A stretch of DNA of 64,000 nucleotides from Phycicoccus flavus (GCF_004025965.2 NZ_SAYU02000016.1:1-64000), one strand, 5' to 3'; shown: positions 18,070 through 27,310, counted from the first letter of the stretch. A program made the numbers and translations. Notes: a model not told the origin generated them from the letters alone.

Positions 18070-18807
18070 GTGACCGAGGCCCCGCGCCTGCAGCTGCTGC
18101 CCGCCGTCGACGTCGTCGAGGGGCGGGCGGTGCAGCTCGTCCAGGGTGTGTCCGGCTCCGGCGGCGAGTTCGGGGACCCGGTCGAGGCCGCGCTGCGCTG
18201 GCAGGAGCAGGGCTCGGAGTGGCTGCACCTCGTCGACCTCGACGCCGCCTTCGGGCGCGGGTCCAACGCCGCGCTGCTCGCCGAGATCGTCGGCCGGCTC
18301 GACATCGACGTCGAGATGAGCGGCGGGATCCGCGACGAGGAGACCCTCACCCGGGCCCTCGCCACCGGCTGTCGGCGGGTCAACGTCGGCACCGCCGCGC
18401 TGGAGGACCCCGAGTGGACCGCCCGGGCCATCGCCGAGCACGGTGACCGGGTGGCCGTCGGGCTCGACGTGCGCGGCACGACGCTCGCTGCGCGCGGCTG
18501 GACCAGCGAGGGCGGCGACCTCTGGGAGACCCTGGCCCGCCTCGACGCCGAGGGCTGCGCGCGCTACGTCGTCACCGACGTCGCCAAGGACGGGATGATG
18601 ACCGGCCCCAACCTCGGGCTGCTGCGCGAGGTCTGTGCGCGCACCGACCGCCCGGTCGTCGCCTCCGGGGGCGTCTCGACCCTCGAGGACGTCGCCGCCG
18701 TGCGGGGCCTCGTGGCCGAGGGCGTCGAGGGCGCGATCGTCGGGTCGGCCCTCTACCGGGGCGCGTTCACCCTGCCCGAGGCGCTGGACGTCGCCGGCCG
18801 GCGCTGA
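18070..18807 (+). CDS. priA: Phosphoribosyl isomerase A (HisA/TrpF)
   Basis: TIM-barrel isomerase of ProFAR in histidine synthesis; in actinobacteria lacking trpF the same enzyme also isomerises PRA for tryptophan. 245 residues from GTG 18070, with GGAGGA at 18059-18064. The catalytic Asp pair is visible in [15 protein letters not shown] (about 14) and [15 protein letters not shown] (about 169-176), with [10 protein letters not shown] and [12 protein letters not shown] as phosphate-binding loops. The dual activity is inferred from the lineage, not from a visible residue. Confidence 0.93.
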   Translation: MTEAPRLQLLPAVDVVEGRAVQLVQGVSGSGGEFGDPVEAALRWQEQGSEWLHLVDLDAAFGRGSNAALLAEIVGRLDIDVEMSGGIRDEETLTRALATGCRRVNVGTAALEDPEWTARAIAEHGDRVAVGLDVRGTTLAARGWTSEGGDLWETLARLDAEGCARYVVTDVAKDGMMTGPNLGLLREVCARTDRPVVASGGVSTLEDVAAVRGLVAEGVEGAIVGSALYRGAFTLPEALDVAGRR

Positions 18808-18858
18808 CCCCGCAAAACGGCCGGGCGGGACGTCACCGCCGGGTGGGACAGTGTCGGG

Positions 18859-20064
18859 GTGATCGACCGCTACCGCCGCGTCCTCGCGGTGCCCGCGCTG
18901 CGCCGGGTCCTCCTGCTCGGGATGCTCGTGCGCACGCCCGTCTTCGCCGGCGGCATCGTCGTCACCCTGCACGTCGTCTCCGCGCTCGAGCGCTCCTACG
19001 GCGCGGCCGGGGCCGTCGGCGCGGCCACGACGCTCGCCATCGCCGTGTCCGGCCCGTGGCGCGGACGGCTGCTCGACCGTCGTGGCCTGCGCCGCGTCGT
19101 CGGCCCGTCGGTGGTGGTCACGGGGCTCTGCTGGGCGGTCGCGCCCTTCGTCCCGTACTGGTGGCTGCTGGGGCTGGCCGTGCTCGCCGGGCTGTTCGTC
19201 GTCCCCACCTTCAGCGTCATCCGCCAGGCCATCCTCGCCGTCGTCCCCGAGCAGGACCGGCGCACGGCCATCTCCCTGGACTCCGTGGCCGTCGAGATCT
19301 CCTTCATGCTCGGCCCGGCGCTCGCGGTGTGGGCGGCCACCGCCTGGTCCACGGCGCTCGTCCTCCTCGTCGTCCAGATGCTCGGCGTGCTCGCCGGCGC
19401 CGTCCTGTGGCTCGCCGACCCGCCGCTGCGCGAGGACGGTGACACCGGGACCGGCCCGGTGCCGCCGCGGCGCACCTGGCTGCGGCCGGGGTTCCTCGCG
19501 GTCTGCCTCGGCGCGGCCGCGACGACCGCCGTCCTCAGCGGCACCGACCTCGGGGTCGTCGCCGCCCTGCGCGACCTCGGCTCGCCGTCGCGCATCGGGG
19601 TGGTCCTGGCCCTCTGGGGCCTCGGCTCGCTGCTCGGCGGGCTCGTCTACGGCGGGCTGCACCGCTCGGTCGACGCCTTCCGGCTCCTCGGCGGCCTGGC
19701 CCTGGTCACCGCACCCCTGGCCCTCGCGGGGGGCTGGGTGACCCTGGGCGCCCTCGCCTTCCTCGCCGGGCTGTTCTGCGCCCCGACCATCACGGCGACC
19801 GTCGACCAGGTGAGCCGCGTCGTCCCGGCCGCCGCCCGGGGGGAGGCCATGGGGTGGCACGGTTCGTCGATGACGGCGGGCCTGGCCCTGGGCGCCCCGG
19901 CCACGGGCTTCGTCATCGACCATGCCGGCTGGGGTGCCGGCTTCCTCACCGTCGCCGCCGTGGGCGCGCTGGTCGCCGTGCTCGGAGCGGTCCTCACCTC
20001 CGGCCCGGCCCGTGCCCGCTGGGCCGGCCGCTCCGCGGCCCGGCCCGCGCGGACCCCGGTCTGA
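18859..20064 (+). CDS. MFS transporter, copy 1
   Basis: A 401-residue membrane protein of the major facilitator superfamily with about 12 hydrophobic segments. The start is GTG (MIDRYRRVLAVPALRRVLLLGMLVRTPVF). A basic loop between segments 2 and 3 (WRGRLLDRRGLRRVVG) is the MFS signature region, and a charged loop near residue 195 splits the halves. The substrate is not identifiable; drug-efflux-like and sugar-efflux-like MFS proteins look similar at this level. It is closely related to the MFS gene at 26111, with long matching blocks such as RTAISLDS and SVIRQAI. Confidence 0.88.
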   Translation: MIDRYRRVLAVPALRRVLLLGMLVRTPVFAGGIVVTLHVVSALERSYGAAGAVGAATTLAIAVSGPWRGRLLDRRGLRRVVGPSVVVTGLCWAVAPFVPYWWLLGLAVLAGLFVVPTFSVIRQAILAVVPEQDRRTAISLDSVAVEISFMLGPALAVWAATAWSTALVLLVVQMLGVLAGAVLWLADPPLREDGDTGTGPVPPRRTWLRPGFLAVCLGAAATTAVLSGTDLGVVAALRDLGSPSRIGVVLALWGLGSLLGGLVYGGLHRSVDAFRLLGGLALVTAPLALAGGWVTLGALAFLAGLFCAPTITATVDQVSRVVPAAARGEAMGWHGSSMTAGLALGAPATGFVIDHAGWGAGFLTVAAVGALVAVLGAVLTSGPARARWAGRSAARPARTPV

Positions 20065-20074
20065 CCGGCACCGG

Positions 20075-20080
20075 TAGCGT
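20075..20080 (+). promoter_or_regulatory. -10 element of the SseB-like gene
   Basis: TAGCGT followed by 7 nt and the ATG at 20088: leaderless spacing. Confidence 0.6.
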
Positions 20081-20087
20081 GGCGCGG

Positions 20088-20807
20088 ATGCCCCCCGAGC
20101 ACCCGGTCACCCCGTCCGGACCCGCGGACTCCGCGGACGTCCCCTGGGCCGGGCGTGACCTCGGCGCCACCGGGTTCGAGCAGGACACCGGTGCCGCCGA
20201 CCCGGCGCTGGCGTCCGCGCTGGCCGGCGCGGCCGACGACGTCTCCCTCATGCGGGCCGTCGAGGCCGCCCGGCTGCTCGTCCCGGTCGTCGCCGACGCC
20301 CGCGACGACGGCACCGACATGGCCGCGGTCACCCTGCTCGCCCCCGACGGTGCGCGGGCCCTCCCGGTGTTCTCCGGCGTCGAGGCCCTCGCCGCGTGGG
20401 ACGGTGCCGCCCGGCCGGTCCCGGTCACCCCGGCGCGGGCCGCGCAGGCCGCGGTGGCGGAGGGCTGCGAGGTGCTCGTCGTCGACGTCGCCGGACCCGC
20501 GACCCGGGTCCTGCGCTCCTCGATGCTCTGGGCGCTGGCCCAGCAGCGCGCGTGGGAGCCCGCGCACACCGACCCGTTCGTCGCGTCCGGCGTGGCCGCC
20601 GCCGTGGCCGGGGAGCGCGACGTCGTCGAGCACCGTGTGGAGGAGGGCACCCCTACCGGGGCCGGGGTCCTCGGCGTCGTGCTGCGGCTGCGGCCCGGCC
20701 TCGACGCCGCCGCCGTCCAGGCCCTCGCCACCCGGGTGGGGGAGCGGCTGGCCACCGACGGCGAGCTGCGCGCCCGGGTCGACGGCCTGGCCTTCCGGAT
20801 CACCTGA
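20088..20807 (+). CDS. SseB-family protein
   Basis: A 239-residue soluble protein. The central part (AARLLVPVVADA...MAAVTLLAPDGARALPVFSGVEALAAWD) matches the SseB N-terminal domain, whose biochemical role is not established. The C-terminal third ends VGERLATDGELRARVDGLAFRI. It is just upstream of the infC leader in the same direction, an order seen in other actinobacteria. Start chosen from the TAGCGT box. Confidence 0.8.
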   Translation: MPPEHPVTPSGPADSADVPWAGRDLGATGFEQDTGAADPALASALAGAADDVSLMRAVEAARLLVPVVADARDDGTDMAAVTLLAPDGARALPVFSGVEALAAWDGAARPVPVTPARAAQAAVAEGCEVLVVDVAGPATRVLRSSMLWALAQQRAWEPAHTDPFVASGVAAAVAGERDVVEHRVEEGTPTGAGVLGVVLRLRPGLDAAAVQALATRVGERLATDGELRARVDGLAFRIT

Positions 20808-20851
20808 GGCGGCGCCCACCGCGGGAATTTCCCGGCCCGCACGGGCGCTGG

Positions 20852-20857
20852 TACTCT
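20852..20857 (+). promoter_or_regulatory. -10 element for infC-rpmI-rplT
   Basis: TACTCT; transcription would start near 20864. No clear -35 match. It would give a leader of about 230 nt. Confidence 0.5.
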
Positions 20858-20863
20858 TGTCCA

Positions 20864-21095
20864 CTGACCGACCGCGCCCTCGGGCACGGTGTGCAAGAGG
20901 AGCCCCGCTTCCACCCGCGACGACCAGCTGGTCGCCGGGTCCCGGTCCGTGGCGAGACGTCACGCGCGCCTGACGGCGTGCCGTGGCCTCCCGTTGCCGA
21001 CCGGACGGATCCCAGGCCCCTCGCGCACCCGCGGCGAGGGGCCTCTTCTCGTGGTGGCGGTCGGCACAGCAGCAGTCCGACGAATGGAGAAGCAC
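20864..21095 (+). ncRNA. infC leader RNA
   Basis: A 232-nt untranslated leader before infC. It carries small hairpins in its first half and a terminator-like stem at 21014-21044. GAGG and CCCC at 20897-20906 could pair with the right arm of that stem and so act as an antiterminator (inference). In other bacteria leaders of infC-rpmI-rplT are targets of autoregulation by L20 or IF3; whether this leader works that way is not shown by the sequence. An open frame runs through it, but its protein has no family resemblance and is not called. Confidence 0.55.
21014..21050 (+). terminator. Terminator/attenuator in the infC leader
   Basis: Perfect 11-bp stem AGGCCCCTCGC / GCGAGGGGCCT (21014-21024 with 21034-21044), 9-nt loop, followed by CTTCTC. 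It lies 46 nt upstream of the infC start, so read-through must be controlled. Confidence 0.7.
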
Positions 21096-21731
21096 ATCAG
21101 CGAGCCACGCATCAACGACCGTATCCGGGTTCCCGAGGTGCGGTTGGTCGGCCCCAACGGCGAACAGGTCGGCATCGTCCGCGTCGAGGACGCGCTCCGT
21201 CTCGCGGCGGAGGCGGATCTCGACCTCGTCGAGGTCGCCCCGATGGCCAAGCCCCCGGTCGCCAAGCTCATGGACTACGGCAAGTTCAAGTACGAAGCCG
21301 CCATGAAGGCCCGTGAGGCACGCAAGAACCAGGTCAACACGGTCATCAAGGAGATCAAGCTCCGCCCGAAGATCGACCCGCACGACTACGGCACCAAGAA
21401 GGGCCACGTCGTCCGGTTCCTCGGCGGCGGGGACAAGGTCAAGGTGACGATCATGTTCCGCGGCCGTGAGCAGTCCCGCCCCGAGCTCGGCTTCCGGCTC
21501 CTGCAGCGCCTCGCCGAGGACGTCGCGGAGCTCGGCACCGTCGAGTCCCAGCCGAAGCAGGACGGCCGCAACATGGTCATGGTCCTTGCGCCGACGAAGA
21601 AGAAGGCGCAGGCGATGGCCGAGCAGCGCAAGCGGCGCGACGAGGCCCGGACCTCGCCGGCCGACCCCGCGCAGGACGAGGTCGTCGACGAGACCGTGGA
21701 CGCGCCGGCCGAGACCGCCGACGCCGGCTGA
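21096..21731 (+). CDS. infC: Translation initiation factor IF-3, probable ATC start
   Basis: Binds the 30S subunit, prevents premature 50S joining and checks start codons. From ATC 21096 the protein is 211 residues: N-domain [26 protein letters not shown], a basic linker around [15 protein letters not shown]-domain [18 protein letters not shown]...[17 protein letters not shown], and an acidic tail. The family N-terminus begins at ISEPRIN. GGAGAAG (21086-21092) is a good ribosome-binding site for the ATC, whereas the ATG at 21084 overlaps that site and has none of its own. Rare AUU/AUC starts are a known feature of infC and allow autoregulation. If the ATG is used, four residues are added. Confidence 0.9.
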   Translation: MSEPRINDRIRVPEVRLVGPNGEQVGIVRVEDALRLAAEADLDLVEVAPMAKPPVAKLMDYGKFKYEAAMKAREARKNQVNTVIKEIKLRPKIDPHDYGTKKGHVVRFLGGGDKVKVTIMFRGREQSRPELGFRLLQRLAEDVAELGTVESQPKQDGRNMVMVLAPTKKKAQAMAEQRKRRDEARTSPADPAQDEVVDETVDAPAETADAG

Positions 21732-21776
21732 CCCCCCGACGCACCGCACCACCCACGACGCAAGGAGATCGGCACC

Positions 21777-21971
21777 ATGCCGAAGAACAAGACGCACAGC
21801 GGCACCAAGAAGCGCTTCCGGGTCACCGGCTCGGGCAAGGTCATGCGCGAGCAGGCCGGCCACGTGCACAAGTTCCACGAGAAGACCCCGCAGAAGGCCC
21901 GCGCCCTGAGCAAGGACGTGCAGGTCTCGCCCGCGGACGTCAAGAAGGTCAACAAGCTCCTCGGCCGCTGA
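21777..21971 (+). CDS. rpmI: 50S ribosomal protein L35
   Basis: 64 residues, [21 protein letters not shown]..., the highly basic L35 family with the usual length. AAGGAG lies about 10 nt upstream. Second gene of the infC operon. Confidence 0.98.
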   Translation: MPKNKTHSGTKKRFRVTGSGKVMREQAGHVHKFHEKTPQKARALSKDVQVSPADVKKVNKLLGR

Positions 21972-22015
21972 GCCGACCACCCCCCGAACGACGACGCAGA
22001 TCAAGGAGTACTCAC

Positions 22016-22393
22016 GTGGCACGCGTGAAGCGGGCGGTCAACGCCCAGAAGAAGCGCCGGGTCGTCCTCGAGCGCGCCAGCGGCTACCGCGGCCAGCGCT
22101 CGCGGCTGTACCGCAAGGCCAAGGAGCAGGTCCAGCACAGCATGGGCTACGCCTACCGCGACCGGCGCGCCCGCAAGGGTGACTTCCGGCGGCTGTGGAT
22201 CCAGCGGATCAACGCGGCGGCCCGCGCCAACGGCATGACGTACAACCGGTTCATCCAGGGCCTCAAGGCCGCGGAGGTCGAGGTCGACCGTCGGATGCTC
22301 GCCGAGCTCGCCGTGAACGACGAGGTCGCGTTCGCCGCGCTCGTCGACATCGCGAGGGCGAACCAGCAGACCCCGGTCAAGGCGTCGGCCTGA
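22016..22393 (+). CDS. rplT: 50S ribosomal protein L20
   Basis: 125 residues, [38 protein letters not shown]..., a typical L20 that binds 23S domain I early in assembly and can repress its own operon in other bacteria. GTG start with AAGGAG upstream. The stop TGA overlaps the CTG proposed as the start of the next gene. Confidence 0.98.
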   Translation: MARVKRAVNAQKKRRVVLERASGYRGQRSRLYRKAKEQVQHSMGYAYRDRRARKGDFRRLWIQRINAAARANGMTYNRFIQGLKAAEVEVDRRMLAELAVNDEVAFAALVDIARANQQTPVKASA

Positions 22394-23217
22394 CCGGCCC
22401 GCGTCCCGCGCTGACCAACCCCCGGTCCGACCGGGTCACGGCGGTCCGCGCGCTCCAGAAGCGGTCGGTGCGTGAGCGCACCGGCCGCTTCTGCGTCGAG
22501 GGACCGCAGGGCGTGCGCGAGGCCGTGCGGTGGGCCCCCGAGCGGGTCCGGGACGTCTACGTCACCGCCGAGGCCGCGGACCGCTACGCCGACGACGTCG
22601 TCGGCCCGGCGCTCGCGGCCGACCTCTTCGTGCACGAGGTGAGCCCCGAGGTGCTCGCCGCCATGGCCGACGCCGAGGCGCCGCAGGGGGTGCTCGCCGT
22701 CGTCCACGCCGCCGCCCCGTCGCTCGCGGACGTGCTCGCGGGGCGGCCGCGGCTGCTCGTGCTCCTCAGCAGCGTGCGTGACCCCGGCAACGCCGGCACC
22801 GTCGTCCGCGGGGCCGACGCGGCCGGAGCGGACGCCGTGCTCGTCACCGACGGCTCGGTCGACGTCCACGCCCCGAAGGTCGTGCGCTCGACCGCCGGCT
22901 CCCTCTTCCACCTGCCCGTCGTCACCGGCCTGGACCTGGGGCAGACCCTCGAGGACCTCGCGGGCGCGGGCGTCGCGACCTACGCCGCGGACGGCACCGG
23001 ACGCACGTCCCTGACCGCCGCCCGGCTCGGGGTCCCGCACTGCTGGGTCATGGGCAACGAGGCCTGGGGACTGCCCGCCGACGTGCGCGCCCGCTGCGAC
23101 GACGTCGTCGCCGTCCCCATCCACGGCCGCGCCGAGTCGCTGAACCTCGCGATGGCCGCGACCGTCTGCCTGTACGCGTCGGCGGGCGTCCTCACCGCCG
23201 GCCCACCCGCGGGGTAA
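22390..23217 (+). CDS. TrmH-family (SPOUT) RNA 2'-O-methyltransferase, probable CTG start
   Basis: About 275 residues. The substrate-binding N-domain runs [18 protein letters not shown]...[15 protein letters not shown]. The knotted SPOUT domain has motif 1 [19 protein letters not shown] (about 124), motif 2 [11 protein letters not shown] and motif 3 [12 protein letters not shown] (about 246). It methylates a ribose in rRNA or tRNA; the exact site is unknown. No ATG, GTG or TTG lies where the family N-terminus requires. CTG at 22390 overlaps the rplT stop (CTGA) and has AAGG at 22379-22382; CTG 22411 is a second option. Confidence 0.85.
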   Translation: MTGPRPALTNPRSDRVTAVRALQKRSVRERTGRFCVEGPQGVREAVRWAPERVRDVYVTAEAADRYADDVVGPALAADLFVHEVSPEVLAAMADAEAPQGVLAVVHAAAPSLADVLAGRPRLLVLLSSVRDPGNAGTVVRGADAAGADAVLVTDGSVDVHAPKVVRSTAGSLFHLPVVTGLDLGQTLEDLAGAGVATYAADGTGRTSLTAARLGVPHCWVMGNEAWGLPADVRARCDDVVAVPIHGRAESLNLAMAATVCLYASAGVLTAGPPAG

Positions 23218-23220
23218 CGT
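23215..23220 (+). promoter_or_regulatory. -10 element of the histidine kinase gene
   Basis: TAACGT, then GCGCCC and the ATG at 23227: leaderless spacing. It overlaps the stop codon of the upstream gene. Confidence 0.6.
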
Positions 23221-23226
23221 GCGCCC

Positions 23227-24297
23227 ATGACGGAGCGGCGGTTCAGGGTCCCGGACGACCTCGCCGCCCACGGGCTGGAGTTCATCCCCGACGGCCTCGT
23301 CGCCGCCGTGGGACCCGGCCGGGTCGTCCGCTTCATGAACAGCCGCGCCGAGGCCGTCACCGGCCTGGCCGCCGCCGACGTCGTCGGCCGCGACATCCGG
23401 GTGGCGCTGCCCCTGCAGGACCGCGGCGGCGACTCCTGGTGGGACATCAGCGACCCGTGGGAGGGGCTGGAGAGCCGCACCGGGCACCGTGAGCGGCTGC
23501 TCGTCCTGCCCTCGGGCCGCGAGCTCCTCGTCACGGCGCGGTACGTCCGCCCCGGCCGGGGCGAGCCGGTGACCTCGGTCGTCCTCGGCCTGCGCGACGC
23601 CGAGAGCCGCCGCCGGGCCGAGCAGGAGAGCGCCGCGCTGCTCACCTCGGTGGCCCACGAGCTGCGCTCCCCGCTCACCGGCGTCAAGGGCTTCTCCTCG
23701 ACCCTGCTGAAGAACTGGGACCGCTTCACCGACGACCAGAAGCGCCTCATGCTCGAGACCATCGAGGCCGACGCCGACCGGGTCACCCGGCTCATCACCG
23801 AGCTGCTGGACACCTCGCGGATCGGCACCGGCCGGCTCACCGTGCACGCCCAGCCGCTCACCGTCCTGCCCCGGCTCGAGGCCCAGGTCGAGCGGCGCGT
23901 CGCCAGCGGGACCGAGCGCGAGCGGTTCGAGGTCACCGTCGACCCAGGCGTCGAGGTGGTCTGGGCCGACCCCGACCGCTTCGAGCAGATCCTCACCAAC
24001 CTCGTCGACAACGCCCTGCGCTACGGCCGCGGCCGGGTCTCGGTGGCCGTGCAGCGCTCGACGTGGGAGGGCCCCGCCGCCGCGGACCTCGTCGTCGCCG
24101 ACGAGGGCGACGGCATCGCCCCCGAGCACCGCGAGCTCGTCTTCTCCCGGTTCTGGCAGGCCGGCGCCAAGCACGGCACCGGCCTGGGGCTCTACCTCGT
24201 GCGCGGGCTCGTCGAGGCGCACGGGGGAGAGGTGGCCGTCGAGGACGCCCCGTCCGGCGGAGCCGCCCTGCGCGCCACCTTCCCCGACGGCGACTGA
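23227..24297 (+). CDS. Soluble PAS-containing sensor histidine kinase (orphan)
   Basis: 356 residues with no membrane segment. Residues of about 15-125 form a PAS domain (GLEFIPDGLVAAVGPGRVVRFMN...AEAVTGLAAADVVGRDI). The HisKA dimerisation domain has the phosphoacceptor His144 in VAHELRSPLTGVKGF. The ATPase domain shows the N box NLVDNALRYG (about 258), G1 ADEGDGIAPEH (about 290) and G2 GTGLGLYLV (about 317). No response regulator is adjacent, so the partner is unknown. A cytoplasmic PAS domain suggests an internal signal such as redox or a metabolite (inference). A strong terminator follows. Confidence 0.92.
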   Translation: MTERRFRVPDDLAAHGLEFIPDGLVAAVGPGRVVRFMNSRAEAVTGLAAADVVGRDIRVALPLQDRGGDSWWDISDPWEGLESRTGHRERLLVLPSGRELLVTARYVRPGRGEPVTSVVLGLRDAESRRRAEQESAALLTSVAHELRSPLTGVKGFSSTLLKNWDRFTDDQKRLMLETIEADADRVTRLITELLDTSRIGTGRLTVHAQPLTVLPRLEAQVERRVASGTERERFEVTVDPGVEVVWADPDRFEQILTNLVDNALRYGRGRVSVAVQRSTWEGPAAADLVVADEGDGIAPEHRELVFSRFWQAGAKHGTGLGLYLVRGLVEAHGGEVAVEDAPSGGAALRATFPDGD

Positions 24298-24323
24298 CCC
24301 GCTCCGCACACACCGCACGGACG

Positions 24324-24358
24324 ACGACGGCCCGCCCCCGGGTGGGGCGGGCCGTCGT
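24324..24358. terminator. Bidirectional terminator between histidine kinase and catalase
   Basis: Perfect 15-bp stem (24324-24338 with 24344-24358) and a 5-nt loop between two convergent genes; the symmetric stem suits both strands. Confidence 0.8.
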
Positions 24359-24381
24359 CGCGGTGGTGGAGTCGGACCGAG

Positions 24382-25956
24382 TCAGACCGAGGTCCCGGCG
24401 GGCTCCCGCAGGGGCTCGGTGACCTCGGACTTGTCCTCGTCGGCGGCCCCGGGGATGGGGTCCCCGCCGCCGGCGGCGACCCGCTCCCGGATGCGCCGGC
24501 CGATCTCGGCGTCGACGTTGGTCCAGTACACGAACGCCCGCTCGCACACGTCCTCGCGGACGTCGCCGAGGGCGCCGGCCACGGTCTCGACGAAGCGGTC
24601 CCGCTGATCGTCGTCGAACACGTCACGGACGAGCTGTCCGGCCTGGGTCCAGTGGTCGTCCTCCGGGTGGAGGGTGTAGGCCTGCCGGACGATCTCGCCG
24701 TCGGCCTCCCAGCTCTCGTCCACCCGGCCCTGGAACTCGCTGTGGCCGCGGCCGTCGCTGTTCGGGACGTACGTCGGGCCGCCCTTGACCTCGTAGTTCA
24801 TCGCGCCGTCCCACACGTGGTGGTTGGCCTTCTCCAGCACGGCGTCGATGGGCCGGTTGACCGGCAGCATCTCGGCGTTGGTGCCCACCCGGGCCCGGTG
24901 GGCGTCGGCGTAGGAGAACACCCGGGCCAGCAGCATCTTGTCGGGCGAGAAGCCGATGCCCGGCACGATGTTGCTCGGGGCGAAGGCGGCCTGCTCGATC
25001 TGCGCGAAGTGGTTCACCGGGTTCTCGTTGAGCGTGAACGTCCCCACCTTGATGAGCGGGTAGTCCGAGTGCGGCCACACCTTCGTGAGGTCGAACGGGT
25101 TGAACCGGTAGGTCTTCGCCTCCTCGTAGGGCATGGCCTGGATGTACATCGTCCAGCTCGGGAACTCGCCCCGGTCGATGGCCTCGAACAGGTCGCGGCG
25201 GTGGAAGTCGGAGTCGGCACCGGAGAGGCGCTCGGCCTCCTCGTTGGTGAGGTTCTCGACGCCCTGGTCGCTGTGGAAGTGGAACTTCACCCAGAAGCGC
25301 TCGCCGGCGGCGTTGCTCGTCATGTACGTGTGCGAGCCGTAGCCGTTCATCATCCGCCACGAGCGCGGGAGGCCGCGGTCGCCCATGAGGTAGGTGACCT
25401 GGTGGGCCGACTCGGGCGAGTTGGTCCAGAAGTCCCACTGCATGGTGCCGTCGCGCAGACCGGAGTCGGCGAGACGCTTCTGGCTGCGGATGAAGTGCGG
25501 GAACTTCATCGGGTCCTTGACGAAGAAGACCGGCGTGTTGTTGCCGACCATGTCCCAGTTGCCCTCGTCGGTGTAGAACCGCAGGGAGAAGCCGCGCACG
25601 TCCCGCCAGGTGTCGGGGGAGCCGAGCTCGCCCGCGACGGTCGAGAACCGGGCCAGGGTGCGCACCGAGGCGCCCTGCTGGAGGACGGAGGCCTTGGTGT
25701 AGGCCGAGACGTCCTCGGTGCACTCGAAGGTGCCGAAGGCGCCGGAGCCCTTGGCGTGCGGCTTGCGCTCGGGGATGTTCTCGCGGTTGAAGTGGGCGAG
25801 GGTGTCGAGCAGGTGGACGTCGTGCAGCAGCAGGGGGCCGTCGGGGGAGAGGCTGAGGCTGTGCTCGTCGCTCTCGGCCGGGGCACCGTTCGCCATCGTC
25901 GAGCCCGTGGGGGTGCCCAGGGTGCTCTCGTCGGCGTAGGGGTCTGGCGTGGTCAT
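24382..25956 (-). CDS. katA: Monofunctional haem catalase
   Basis: Breaks down hydrogen peroxide. 524 residues, a small-subunit clade catalase with a somewhat long C-terminal tail. Active-site His67 is in RKPHAKGSG, distal Asn140 in [14 protein letters not shown], and the proximal haem ligand Tyr in [12 protein letters not shown] (about 350). There is no C-terminal flavodoxin-like domain. GAAGGAG precedes the ATG, and a CTGACT-N17-TAGCGT promoter lies 45 nt upstream. No regulator gene (furA, oxyR) is adjacent. Confidence 0.96.
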   Translation of the reverse strand: MTTPDPYADESTLGTPTGSTMANGAPAESDEHSLSLSPDGPLLLHDVHLLDTLAHFNRENIPERKPHAKGSGAFGTFECTEDVSAYTKASVLQQGASVRTLARFSTVAGELGSPDTWRDVRGFSLRFYTDEGNWDMVGNNTPVFFVKDPMKFPHFIRSQKRLADSGLRDGTMQWDFWTNSPESAHQVTYLMGDRGLPRSWRMMNGYGSHTYMTSNAAGERFWVKFHFHSDQGVENLTNEEAERLSGADSDFHRRDLFEAIDRGEFPSWTMYIQAMPYEEAKTYRFNPFDLTKVWPHSDYPLIKVGTFTLNENPVNHFAQIEQAAFAPSNIVPGIGFSPDKMLLARVFSYADAHRARVGTNAEMLPVNRPIDAVLEKANHHVWDGAMNYEVKGGPTYVPNSDGRGHSEFQGRVDESWEADGEIVRQAYTLHPEDDHWTQAGQLVRDVFDDDQRDRFVETVAGALGDVREDVCERAFVYWTNVDAEIGRRIRERVAAGGGDPIPGAADEDKSEVTEPLREPAGTSV

Positions 25957-26001
25957 CGCAGCTCCTTCGGGTCGTGCGGGTGAGCCCTCCGTACGCCTGC
26001 C

Positions 26002-26030
26002 ACGCTAGCCCCTCTTCTGGAACGAGTCAG
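26002..26030 (-). promoter_or_regulatory. Promoter of the catalase gene
   Basis: On the minus strand: -35 CTGACT (26025-26030), a 17-nt spacer, and -10 TAGCGT (26002-26007). It gives a leader of about 40 nt with a ribosome-binding site near 25966-25972. Confidence 0.6.
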
Positions 26031-26110
26031 GACAGGCGTCCGTGACATTCGTCCACAGAGGTACCCGCCTGCGATGGCGGTGATGCACACCTGCTGAGAG
26101 GGTGTCCCTC

Positions 26111-27310
26111 GTGCCCGCGATGACCCTCGAGCCCTATCGGCGTGCCCTCGCCGTCCCGGGGCTGCGCAGGTTGCTCGTCGTCGGGGCCCTCATCCGCACC
26201 CCGGTCTTCGCCACGGCGATCATCGTGAGCATCCACGTCGTGACGACCCTCGGGCGCAGCTACGCCGAGGCCGGCGTCATCGGGGCGGCCGCCACCCTGT
26301 CCATCGCGGCCAGCGGCCCGTTGCGCGGTCACCTGCTGGACCGCTTCGGGATGCGGCGGGTCGTCGCCCCGGCGCTGCTGCTCTCCGGGGTGGCCTGGGG
26401 CATCGCCCCCTGGGTCGGGTACTGGCCCCTGCTCGTCCTCGTCGTCGTCGCCGGCGTCTTCTCGGTGCCGTCCTTCTCGATCATCCGCCAGGCGATCATC
26501 GCGACGACGCCCGAGCAGCAGCGCCGCACGGCGATCTCGCTGGACTCGGCCCTCATCGAGGCCTGCTACATGCTGGCCCCGGCCATCGCCATCTGGGCGG
26601 CGTCGATCTGGGGCACCTCGATCGTCCTCTTCGTCGTGCAGATGACGGGCGTGGCCGCCGACGCCGTGCTCTGGTACCTCGACCCGCCCCTGCGCGGCGA
26701 GGACGAGGACGCGCCGGGCACGCGCTCTGTCCCGCGCCGGCAGTGGATCCGGCCGCGCTTCGTCATGGTGTGCGCCACCGCCGCCGCGTCCACCGTCGTC
26801 CTCGCCGGGTCCGACCTCACCTTCGTCGCCGCGATGCGTGAGTTCGACCGCGTCTCGCAGCTCGGCATCGTCCTGGCCCTGTGGGCCCTGGGCTCGCTCG
26901 TCGGCGGCCTCGCCTACGGCGCGCTCTCGCGCGACGTCCCGGGGTCGGTGCTGCTCGTCGGGCTCGCCGTCGCGACCGTCCCGATGGCCTTCGCCGGGTC
27001 GGCCTGGCAGCTGGCCCTCCTCGCCTTCGTCGCCGGGCTGCTGTGCGCCCCGATCATCACCGCCACCCTCGGGGAGGTCGCGCGGCTCGTGCCCGCCAAC
27101 GCCCGGGGGGAGGCCATCGGCTGGCACTCCTCGTCGATGACGGCGGGCGGCGCCGCGGGCGCGCCCTTCGCGGGCCTCGTGCTGGACCGGTGGGGTCCCG
27201 GGGCCGGGTTCGTCGCCATCGCGGTCGTCGGCGTCGTCGTCGGGCTCGTCGCGACGGTCGTCGCGCGGCGGCCCGCCACCGAGGACGTCCACGTCGACCA
27301 GCACGCGTGA
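26111..27310 (+). CDS. MFS transporter, copy 2
   Basis: 399 residues with about 12 membrane segments, starting VPAMTLEPYRRALAVPGLRRLLVVGALIRTPVF. GTG 26111 is chosen because GAGAGGG lies about 9 nt upstream; GTG 26102 and ATG 26120 are alternatives. The MFS loop between segments 2 and 3 is RGHLLDRFGMRRVVAP. It is clearly a paralogue of the transporter at 18859, with long matching blocks (AGVIGAAATLSIAASGP, FSIIRQAIIATTPEQQRRT) and the same overall length. Substrate unknown. Confidence 0.88.
   Translation: MPAMTLEPYRRALAVPGLRRLLVVGALIRTPVFATAIIVSIHVVTTLGRSYAEAGVIGAAATLSIAASGPLRGHLLDRFGMRRVVAPALLLSGVAWGIAPWVGYWPLLVLVVVAGVFSVPSFSIIRQAIIATTPEQQRRTAISLDSALIEACYMLAPAIAIWAASIWGTSIVLFVVQMTGVAADAVLWYLDPPLRGEDEDAPGTRSVPRRQWIRPRFVMVCATAAASTVVLAGSDLTFVAAMREFDRVSQLGIVLALWALGSLVGGLAYGALSRDVPGSVLLVGLAVATVPMAFAGSAWQLALLAFVAGLLCAPIITATLGEVARLVPANARGEAIGWHSSSMTAGGAAGAPFAGLVLDRWGPGAGFVAIAVVGVVVGLVATVVARRPATEDVHVDQHA

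Noticed and set aside
20889-21083. N-terminal extension of IF-3 or a leader peptide
   Set aside because: The open frame is in phase with infC, but its residues match nothing in the IF-3 family and it covers the terminator-like stem.
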